NCBI GenBank assembly: GCA_029964075.1
Contig: CM057141.1
Coordinates: 15,190,001-15,254,000, forward strand
Source of the DNA: Patiria pectinifera
Taxonomy: Eukaryota; Echinodermata; Asteroidea; Valvatida; Asterinidae
Reading direction: 5' to 3'
DNA length: 64,000 bases
The notes beneath the pieces are model-generated. The model did not search any database. It was given only the letters and a program-made list of their open reading frames with translations, and was not told where the DNA came from. Below are positions 28,801 to 40,800 of this stretch, piece by piece. Position numbers and translations under genes: made by a program. Position 1 is the first letter of the stretch; every line of letters starts with the position of its first letter.

Positions 28801-31800
28801 AAACCTATGACACCAAAACAAAAGCAAGATAAGTACTGACCATTTCATTTCCATTAATCTAATCCCAACTTAAAGGTATAGTCCATCATTTGTAATTTGT
28901 GCATTTTGTTCGTTTGAAGCAACAAACGTACTCAAAATCTGAAGAAGGGTGCTGAACAACTAACCCGATGAAGTTTCAGCTCAGTGAATGCTGTATGTTC
29001 CGAGAAAACAGCATTCTAGGATCGCGATTTCAAATCAAAAGTTGCTGAATCATGTTTTGAATTGGACCTGAATTCAGCGTTCGAGAAATGTTCTCACTGA
29101 GCCGAATGCAGCTACGCGATGTCGCGCACTGATCCAACGAGTTAAAGCGAACCGCGCGCGCGTGCGTCCTACCAATGCTTGCGCGCACTTCGCCGAATAA
29201 CAAAACGAACTACCAATTTGAATTTCCTACGGTGCCTCTTAAGAAGCACTGTTGGAAAGGCCTTCTTTTGTTGATTTCTTCAAAATGACAGCATGCCAGA
29301 AAGAATAATTTCACAGGGAGTTTAGTCCCCTTACTATCTTTCAACTAAGTATGTTTTTCAACACTAATTACGTCAGTCACTTTTAGGATAGCTGCAAATG
29401 ATGGACTATAGCTTTAAATGACTAAATACTCATACTTTATGTTTCTACCTTCACAGCATGATGTGAGGGGGCATCATGGACTGACTGCAAACACTGACTG
29501 AGACTTGTTGGTACATGACTACATCTCAGGAACAATTGGTCCTCCGCAGTTAAAGCTAGGCGGGAGTTGAAACTAAAAATGGAAATAAGGGATCAGAACA
29601 ATTAGGACTTATTTCTACATTGGAATAAATTCTCAGTTGATAAATGAGAATTACATTTTAATGTAAAAACGGTGGCAAACTCGCTCCGGGACGAGATAAA
29701 CACGGTTTGCGAGATAAACACGAGTCTGAACTGGTGCAGGGTTGAACTCCAAGGTGAAAAATCAATTCCCCCCCCCCCCCCCCCAAGATCTCGACCATCA
29801 AGTGACGAAAATTTTTGAAACTCGGTACATGCATACAGCAACTCATCATGAACATACCAAAGAAATATCATGACTATAAGTCAAACGGTTTGGGAATTAT
29901 GGCTAATTAATTATTCATTTGGACGAATGGTAATTCTGCTCTGTGTACACGACGTATGTGGGAAAACAAATTTTTTTGCTGTGCGGCAACCTGTGGTCCG
30001 ATTTTTATGTTTTTGTTATGTTTTTGGTATCGAGGCTAAAAAGTCATACCAGCTCGGGTCGCGAATTTTTTTTTCTCAAGGCTATCGCGGAAAAAGTCGG
30101 AGGGGGGGGGCAGATTCTGCCCCCCCCCCCGGCCCTTTAAGGGTTAAAGGTCAGGTTTATAATAGCTTAAAGACATTATTCAAATTAATACATACTTTTT
30201 GATAAAAAAACACAAAAGTTAAAGAGTTGACAAACTCCAAACAATTTGATTCTACCATTGCAAGCTATTTTCATAGGAATTACCTTGCATCGAATTAGGT
30301 TTTGCCCTTCACCGACGTTTAAACACTGCATACTCAGTGTGTTACCTCCTGAGTGAAAAATCACTCAGGTGGGATTCGAACCCCATAGTTTATGCGGTAC
30401 CCGCTGCTATGTACGTCAGATTCGAACCGGCCAACCGATCCCGTTGGCTCGGTGGTCGAGTGGTAAGACATCTGCACTAGAAGGCAGGAGGTCGTGGGTT
30501 CAAGTCCCATCCGAGTGATTTTTTCCAACTTTCACACGGGAGGTAACACACTGAGTATACAGTGTTTAAACGTCGGTGAAGGGCAAAACCTAATTTGATT
30601 TATATCACCCCGGCGCAAAAATTCCATCTTAAAAATTACCTGGCAACTGAATCCTTGAGTGTTCCAGACTTGATCTTGTCCATTAGTCCTTCTATTCCAC
30701 CATGCCATGCAACATTCCATGCAATCCTGAGCAGTTTCCATGCAACAGACGATTTGTTCAGAGAGTCATCTGTGGATAAATACTCCATCCGATAGGAGCT
30801 ATGACAAGGGGTGGTCTGACATCTGAAAGGAAGCTTGTATCTACGACAAATGAATCGACAATTAACTCTTTCAGTGCCAAAGTCGTACATGTACGAGGTA
30901 TATTTGTTAGTTCGAAATCACCAACCTCGCATATGTACGAGGTAACGTTTGTACTTAAAATCGTCAAACCTCGTACATGTACGAGGTAGTGTAAGCATGT
31001 TATCACAAGGGGGCGCTCTCGCTCTTTCTAATAATATAATTTTCATTCAGGTACGACCTGTATTTATTTGTTTTATTCAAAGTCTTGCGCGAGAGGGCGC
31101 AGCACTGACACTCGTATTTTCTGCAAAAAGTGCGGAATTCCCCTGTGTGCAGGACAGTGTTTCAGGGTGTAACACTATGTATGTGACTTCTATTGACTTT
31201 CCAATATACCAAGGATATACCAGAGAGCAACAACGACAAATTTAGTAAGTAAAATTTATTTCCTTTTTTTTTTTTTACAGAATGTTGAACAATTAACAAA
31301 AACGCTCGAAGTTGGGCACTTTAGGGTTAAACTTTTCAAATTTCGCGGGCACTGAAAGAGTTAATTCCAAGCTGATCTTGAAACTGCAAATCATCAATGT
31401 TTGAAGAATGATCTCATCCTGCTTACATCTTTAACGAATGTTCACTCAATAGATATCTCTCAAATGATGTCACTGCCTACAAATTGAAGGCGTTGAACAC
31501 ATGTTATAAGGGGTCTATTTGACTGTTCTGCGTGAAACTCAATCGCAAAAACAGCAAGAGTTTAATGAAGCAATACTGATTTTGTAAAATCCCATCATAA
31601 TGTTTAGGCATGCAACTTTTTTGCGTTTTTAAAACGCTGGCTGTGAAAACAAAACTGACGTTGCCGCGCATCCATCTGGTTTCCTGCCGTGGCCCAGCAG
31701 AATCTTGCGCCGATATCGCTACCATGTAGAACGCCGTGGTCCAGTGGTAAGGGTGTGTGACTCACACACAATAGTACGTTGGTTCGAATCCTGCCGGGAA

Positions 31801-34800
31801 CGTGGTTTCTGTGCCCTTGGGTAAGACACTTTACTACAATTGCCTCTCTCCACCCAGGAGTATAAATGGGTACCTGTGAGGGTCGAAGACCGATTGAGCG
31901 CTGATATCGGCTGCCGCCACGGTCTGATGAATGGCGTAATAAAGGTAAAGCGCTTTGAGATTGTTGATACCATGGAAAGCACTATATAAGCACTACGATT
32001 ATTATTATTATTATATATACACTTATAATCTCATACGGCGACCGGTTGTGCTTACTTTTGCCGCATTAGGGCGACCACCCTCTTTAGGGCGACACGGCAT
32101 AACGCAAAAGTACTAGATAGCCAAAGAATTTCATTGTCGCAAATTCGCTTAATCGATGCTCTTGGTCCAAAACGTAAAAATACAAAAATTTGTTTGGGTC
32201 GGTAAAATTGGGTTAAGTCACATTAAAGTTTTGTACATATGTCTATGGAGCGGTCGGTGTGAATTGTGATAGAAGACGATTTCATTGGATATATATGTAG
32301 TTATATATATTATTATTATTATGAATAAAACATACTCACTTCTGGGATATACATTTGGGGAGAGTGAAGTGGTTGATTGGTTGGTCCTCGGCGATAGATA
32401 AACGAGCTACCTCATCAAATAGCAATAAAACTGCAACATGGGCTAGATGGTACCGAGCTCTGCAGTCAGTGTAGCATAAAAGTCCACCTAAATTTTGAAG
32501 AAAAACAAGTCAGGTGTGTTTACAAACACAAATGCCCCGCAATCGTGACTGTTCCCATGACATAATGCCACTCTTTTAACATCAACATACATGTACCTAT
32601 TTCTCAAGTTATCACGCTGACAAAATTTCTTTTGTTTTAGCCACTTTGACCTTGAACCTTCGACCCCAAATGCAATAGGTTTCTTAGGATTGCCAAGAAC
32701 AATACACAAACCAAATTTGAAGTTCATATTTAAAGTATTTCTCAAGTTATCGCGCTGACAAAATGTCTTTTGTTTTAGCCACTGTGACCTTGACCCTCGA
32801 CCTTTCGGCCCCAAATGCAATAGGCTTCTTAGGATTACAAAGAACAATGCACAAACCAAATTTGAAGTTCATATGTTAAGTATTTCTCAAGTTATCGCCC
32901 TGCATACTCGGTGTGTTATCTCCGAAGTGAAAGTTGGAAAAAATCACTCGGGTGGGACTCGAACGCACGACCTCCTGCTTTCTAGTGCAGACGTCTTACC
33001 ACTCAACCACCCACTTACGGGATCGGCTGGCTGGTTCAAATCTGATGTACATAGCAATAAGTACTGCTTGGTGTATACGAAAAAGAAGGATGGTGTTTGT
33101 TTCAATTTTCAGGTTCAATAGTTTAGAAAAACGTTCACGGGGAATTCTTGTTCTGAAAAACAAGGGTGGAAAAACAAATTGGAAAAAAATTATACGGAAT
33201 GAAAGGGTGGGGGGGGGGGGGAGAGGGGGATCAGCCCCTGCACCCAAAACTCACCTCTAATCAAGAGATAGTATATATAATCCTGACGGGCAAGCTGACG
33301 TCGTAGTAAGTGGTCTTCATGTAAGATATGGCGAAGAATACACAAGCAGGCCGGAATCATACAAAGCTGTATAAACAAAATCAATTACAAAGGATTCAAA
33401 TACATAGGGTTTTAATAATAATAATAACAGGTTCTTATATAGCCGTTTTAACAAAGATCAAAGCGCTTTACATTATTATTACCCCTGATCTTTGGGCCAA
33501 TTAAACATTCCAAATACCATCTCAGCTCCCTGGGGAGTATACAGCTGGATGCTGCCTGTTAGGCGCAAGCAAGCTTATTCAATCACAATAACCATCTCTG
33601 CCCTTACAGGTACCCATTTACTCCTGGGTGGAGAGAAGCAATGGGTGACAAAGTGCCTTGCTCAAGGGCACACGCACCATGACCCCGGCTGGACTCGAAC
33701 CCACAACCTGCAGCTTTACCCACAGACCACGAATCCAGCACCCTAAACCACAAGGTAGCAGACCAGTAAATAAACTTCCATAGACCCCAATGGTAAATGC
33801 TCCCACTTCAAAAATTCGGGAAAAATACTCACAACTCTCCAAGGTGTTCGAGACACACATCAAATTAAAGCTTATTTCATCATCTTTCAATTTCTGTTCA
33901 ATTTACGGGGGGTCAACTGATGACTTTTAGGAGAAATTTCCATCTGAAGACGATCACCCCTGAAAATAGTCCTGAAGCCCATCGCCATTTTGAAAAACGA
34001 TGCCTACACTCCATTGCAAAGTAGAGCGCTTTTAGGGTCCAAATTACATCAAAATTACACAGAACTGCAAGCTCCAAGTCCTGTGCACGGTTTCCACCCA
34101 TATTTTTTACAAACCCTCAAGTTCATGGCCCACAGCATGCTCAAATACCGAAGATTTTGAGGGCATGCAAATCGTGATTTGGCCGGCGCAGGGCATTTCG
34201 GACCGATTTACTGGTCTGCACCCTATAGAGAAGCGAGGTTTTGAAAAATTTCTCCAAACCACTTGTACGGCACGAGGAAGGATGGATGACTCACATTTCA
34301 TCAAAAAATTGCGAGAAAAAAAATCTCTGACTGCGATTTCTGGCCTGAAAACAAGCCCTCTTTTTGCGGCTACCTTACTGTAGGGCGCCCCCAACGGGCG
34401 TTAATTGCGTTTTTGCTCCTTCCGACCCCAAATTACCCCCCCCCCCCTTGTTCGCTCGAAATTGCTGTGATCGGAGGACGGTCCATCGGCCCTATTCAGA
34501 TTTTGGGCGCATTTGTTGCGGAACCGCCATTGGTGACCCCTTTTGAAACGCTGCCCCCCCCCCCAGGTTCCGCCCCCTGAAAAAAACCACTCCGCAAACA
34601 TTTTGACAACAAACGGTGGACGGCGCCATTTTGAAACTACAGGTAGCAGACCAGTAAATAAACTTCCATAGACCCCAATGGTAAATGCTCCCACTTCAAA
34701 AATTCGGGAAAAATACTCACAACTCTCCAAGGTGTTCGAGACACACATCAAATTAAAGCTTATTTCATCATCTTTCAATTTCTGTTCAATTTACGGGGGG

Positions 34801-37800
34801 TCAACTGATGACTTTTAGGAGAAATTTCCATCTGAAGACGATCACCCCTGAAAATAGTCCTGAAGCCCATCGCCATTTTGAAAACGATGCCTACACTCCA
34901 TTGCAAAGTAGAGCGCTTTAGGGTCCAAATTACATCAAAATTACACAGAACTGCAAGCTCCAAGTCCTGTGCACGGTTTCCACCCATATTTTTTACAAAC
35001 CCTCAAGTTCATGGCCCACAGCATGCTCAAATACCGAAGATTTTGAGGGCATGCAAATCGTGATTTGGCCGGCGCAGGGCATTTCGGACCGATTTACTGG
35101 TCTGCACCCTATAGAGAAGCGAGGTTTTGAAAAATTTCTCCAAACCACTTGTACGGCACGAGGAAGGATGGATGACTCACATTTCATCAAAATTGCGAAA
35201 AAAATCTCTGACTGCGATTTCTGGCCTGAAAACAAGCCCTCTTTTGCGGCTACCTTACTGTAGGGCGCCCAACGGGCGTTAATTGCGTTTTTGCTCCTTC
35301 CGACCCCAAATTACCCCCTTGTTCGCTCGAAATTGCTGTGATCGGAGGACGGTCCATCGACCCTATTAAGATTTTGTTCGCATTTGTTTTGGAACCGCCA
35401 TTGGTGACCCCTTTTGAAACGCTTCCCCCAGGTTCCGCCCCTGAAAAACCACTCCGCAAACATTTTGACAACAAACGGTGGACGGCGCCATTTTGAAACT
35501 ACAGGTAGCAGACCAGTAAATAAACTTCCATAGACCCCAATGGTAAATGCTCCCACTTCAAAAATTCGGGAAAAATACTCACAACTCTCCAAGGTGTTCG
35601 AGACACACATCAAATTAAAGCTTATTTCATCATCTTTCAATTTCTGTTCAATTTACGGGGGGTCAACTGATGACTTTTAGGAGAAATTTCCATCTGAAGA
35701 CGATCACCCCTGAAAATAGTCCTGAAGCCCATCGCCATTTTGAAAAACGATGCCTACACTCCATTGCAAAGTAGAGCGCTTTTAGGGTCCAAATTACATC
35801 AAAATTACACAGAACTGCAAGCTCCAAGTCCTGTGCACGGTTTCCACCCATATTTTTTACAAACCCTCAAGTTCATGGCCCACAGCATGCTCAAATACCG
35901 AAGATTTTGAGGGCATGCAAATCGTGATTTGGCCGGCGCAGGGCATTTCGGACCGATTTACTGGTCTGCACCCACAAGGCTACAGCACTCAGCGATATGC
36001 AAAAAGGTCAATGACACTGCACCTGCAGTATTTCAACTGGGCAATACATCCTTCTGTATGACACAGCAGTGTCAACAATGGATCAGGCCCATGGGTGCAA
36101 TTTTGTACATTGAAATTTTCGGCCTCGTGGTATGAGGGACACAGACGCAAAACATTATTCCGTGTTCCACTTGCGCTCACGGGATAACTAATAATATCCT
36201 CAGCCACACAGCGGTGTGTTTAGCACATACCATATCCTGATCAGATTCAGCAGTAGACGCCGTTGTTGCCTTCACCATGCAATCCAGAATCTTATCCAGT
36301 CCTCCTTGCGATAAGAACGCTTTGTGTAGAGTGACATCTGGAGGAAAACAATATGCGATTATTCTTAACTTCACAGGGAGAACCAAATGCCTCCGTGGAT
36401 TGCTCCTGAAGTTCTACTCATTTCAAGCAGAGATCACATTACACATTCACACATTACTATATTATACATTCACACATTACTATATTATACAAATATTGAA
36501 TGCTTCGAGTGGTGTAGTAAAACTAAGTCTCCCGAGGAGATATTGACATTCTACTTCCCCAAGGCGAAGCCTCGGTTCGCCTCGGGAAAATAGAATGCTC
36601 TATGGATCACCGAGGGAGGCTAGTTTTACTTCACCAAGAGATAAAGCATTCAGTAATAAATAAATAATAATAATAATTTGGGAGGCTAATCATCCTTACT
36701 CGCAGCTGGTATGCTGAATTGCGAAGGACGCGGCTACAACATGGTCGGGCCGCTGGCACGTAAAGGCGCCTATGGCTGCCGGCCACATCGACCCATATAT
36801 GATCACGGAGCCCAGCCTGAGATCGAAAGTGTTTGATTTTTCAATATATGTTTTATAACACTTCACCCACAGATTCTGCTAGGTTTTAATATTTCAAATT
36901 ATTTAAATCTGAACACAGTTGAAATAAACTTCTATTTCAATATAAAATTGGTGGAAAATGTATTTCTCTCTTCCAAACTACCCCTTCACGAAATGTTTGA
37001 ACCCAACTCTGCGACGCGCTCTCTTTGGAACAAAACGCGCTACACGCAATGCGCACACCAGCATGCATTTGCACACAAATACCATGCTGTGGATATAGTA
37101 CTTCAGTTGCTAATGGTATAGTACTTTGGTTGCTAGGGGTATAGTTCTTTTGGTCATGCACAGAAAGATAGCAAAAATAGAATGTGACTCGCTCTCGGCC
37201 AATCAAGACACAGAATCTGTGGGTGAGGTGTTATAATAACTTCTATTCGATTCTAAATAACGAGAATGTTGTGAGACCTTGTAGGATGATGGCTATCTGT
37301 TCCAGTGCAGATTTCCGCAGCCCAGCCTCTGTACTTGCTGCTGTGAAGATACCGAAGATCTGCACAAGGCCTTCCACCTATAAATGAACCACATAAAGAA
37401 TATCAACAAAATAAATATCCAGGAATACATGCCTACCGGAAATGACAGGGGTGATCAATCACAAAGGCAGACAGCAATGCTTTCGGTGTTCGACTTGTGT
37501 GCCGTGGTACATGGGTTCGAATCCTGACCGTGGGAACATGGTGCTTGTGCTCCTGAGCAAGGCGCTTTACCATTATTGCTTCGTCCTTCGGATGGGACGT
37601 GAAGCCGTAGGTCCCGCAGGTTTGTAATGCACGTTAAAGAACCCAGTACACTTATCGCTAAGAGAAGATGTTTGCCCCTGTGTTTCTGGCAGTGGCTGCT
37701 TAATGCGCCGCAGCACCTTGTAAACCATTATAAAGGTGCTACATAATGGGTCTCATATTTCTCATGTACTTCATTTACCTGTCTCTAATAATAGACATAA

Positions 37801-40800
37801 TTTCCAGCGCCTTGAGTACCTAATTGTTGGTAGATACGTGCGCTATATAAGACTTCGGTATTATCATTATTATTATTATCCCACTGGATCGCAAATTTAC
37901 ATACTAATCAACAATGATTCACCTTGTCGCCAGTGCGGATTGGCTTCTGCAGAGCTGACTGCATTTAAGATTTTGTTTATAAATCAAAGGTATCAATACA
38001 AAGAAGGAATATGTGATGCAATCAAGCTACGTGAGTCGTTTGTCGACCCAGGTCAATTTTTATTTTTGTACAGATTTGAAAAGAGCACAATCGCAGCATG
38101 ACTGCTGTGAAAACCGCATGCTGGTACCATCTTTATTTCAAAAATTATGGAAGTCAGAACACCAAGGGATGTCATAAAGTGATGTGATGAAGTGATTTTA
38201 TTTTAGCCTGTATCTCCAAATAAAAATTCCCGACAAACGACTCATGTAGCTTGATCGCATCACAAATGCTGATTCTACTTTAAATAACTAATAACAGAAC
38301 TTTTGATATTGATATACAAAATGGATAAAGACCTGAAATACTGATCGTCCACTGTTATGTGCATCAAGATGGATGGCATGGTCCATTAGCAGTAGGTCAG
38401 CTACATCATTCAGTGTGTAGTTATCTATGGAAGGAAGCTTTGATGAACTACTAGTCTCTTTGGTGAGGTAGTACAGGACAGACTTGGCACCTTTCTGACG
38501 GGCACTGGAAAAAAAATCAAACATTTCAATATCAGTCCAAGTCTTGTGTCAATTTCCATCATGATGTATATTTGACATGATCCTACATAGTAATCATCTT
38601 TGTTTAAGAATATTTTTACATCATTATATCATGGAGCATGATTATTACAAGGTCTGTAGAGTGAACAATTCTTCTTTTTACGATGTCTAATCCGACCGTA
38701 CCCCCCTCCGCGGCCATGCATGCATAGACTGATACCTCATTTCCATCATGCCTTCTTTGACCCTTTGCAGGCGCGGCGGGAACCACGCAGTCATGTACAT
38801 TGTTATCTTTGTGCATTTTTGTTCTTTAATTTTGCATCAGCCTGGTTTATAATATGACTCACGTTGGTTTTGTTTGTCATTTGTTTGTGTGTCCGGTCGT
38901 GTCTGTCTTTTTGGGTTTTTTGTGTGATTATGTTGTATAGTCTGTCCAGGCTGTTCCACCAACAAGCCTTGGCTTATGTGAACAGCCTTGTATTCTCCTA
39001 TTCTACTCTTTCTCAACTTCGCTTGCTATTAATATTAATAAAAGCATAATTTTTTTTCTGGTGGTAATTACCTTCACATTTGTAATTTGGCTTGTTTAAT
39101 TATATAACTGTATATGGTACTTACATCATCCAACTTTGCATTGGTTTATTGGAGAGTGCTAAATAAAAGTCAACTGAATTGAATTGAACTGAACATGGTT
39201 ACCTTTGATCTTGACACAGGAGAAGTCTCAAGGATCCTCTGAGCTTCTCTAGATCAGGCAATACTTCAAACTCTGCTGATTTGCTCCTTGAGGCAATGGG
39301 CTCCAGCAAGCCCAGAATGCAGGCAGACAGTTGGGTTTTCTTACTCACAAGTGCCTGTTCAAAATGATACATGTTCAACTCGCATGTCAATATATGCATT
39401 TACACTCAAAGGTGAGCACAAAACAGCCCTGCTCAGTTTAAAAAAAAATTAAACCATTGCTGTGACGTCACACTGGTGTTAAAAGTGTGGATTTGAATCT
39501 ACGGATCACTTACACTGGTCACAATGTGTGGATTCCGAACGACGAATCTTTAGTAAAGTGTGGATTTGGAATTACGAATCCACACTTTGAACACGTCGGA
39601 CAATTGTTCTCCATAATGAGCATGAATAGGACCGTCTGCGTGAAAATTTGCTTTCCGAAAATTACCAATGCATCTTCACTGTCAGATTCTCCGCCGTCAC
39701 TGCAAAATCTACTTTTAGTCAGAAAGAAATCGTCGTCTGAACTATCCATTTTGACGTAAGGAGCCTATACACACAAAATGACTTGGTTGTACGGGTGTGG
39801 CGATACACATGCTAAACACGCCAGGAAAAAATGTTGCAACCTGACGCCACTTCCGCGCTTGTGTACAAAGTCTATGGAGAGTCATTTCAAGTATTTCCTA
39901 ACAAAATTGGAAACATTTCTCAGTCCCAGATTCATGTCTTATCATCATTTTTGCAACGAATGACCTTCATTGAGATGATATATGAAGAAAAAAAGTGGCG
40001 TCAGGTTGCAACATTCTTTCCAATACTTCTGTTGACGCAATGGTTTAAGTCGAAGAATACACTCGCAAGTGTATTCTTAATTTACGAATTCACTCGGTGC
40101 TTCGTGCCTCGTGAATTCTTAAATTACGAATCCACACTTTCTCGTGTATTCTCCTTAAACTAGCAAACCAGTACAGGTATTTTTTGTTGTCAGTTATCAT
40201 GTATTACAATGGTTTTCAAAGAGCTCCTGGGTATAAACTGACCTGCAAGACGGGAAGTACAGGAACACACGCCTGCAGACAAACACACCAGGTGGTAGGT
40301 GACATTAAGAGCTGGCCTTGAAAAAGATGGCACATCAAATCTTCAGCTTGGCTGCACACCTTTGTAAGATCAAACAAATCGTCCACACAAACGGTTAAAA
40401 GGAGTATACAACATTTGCGAACATCTAAAAACAAAACTACCAAATTTTTACAAAATACCTTACTAGGATGTTGGTAATTGACAGTCTAAAGCATCCTGTA
40501 AAATTATGCCACCCGGTGTGAAGTCGTTTTCAAGAAAAGTGGTATTTTTGTATAAATTTCCAACGGTGGTCGGCCGACCACCGTTGAAAAAACCTGACTA
40601 TTTTTCAACTACTACTCCAATCTACCATTTTTTCCAGTCCAAATTTTGTTTGCTATTGGTTATATGTTCATGAACGGGTGCAGGCCAGCTAGACTGGTTC
40701 CTTTACCATACATATTTCCGGCATCTATAAATTGATCCATTTCATATTCAGTGGAGTCAGGGAACCAGACTACTTGAACATTTTTGTTTTTCTTGGTTTT

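Noticed and set aside
30443..30520. tRNA gene.
   Set aside because: A- and B-box-like words are present, but the acceptor stem does not pair and the sequence continues into repeat arms found elsewhere, so it is a SINE head. The same applies to the other tRNA-like heads in the window.
33618..35640. Three near-identical frames (starting [20 protein letters not shown]) as a small gene family.
   Set aside because: They are the same strand of the three A units of the array. A diverged copy occurs in the single A element at 107-565, and there is no splice or start context.
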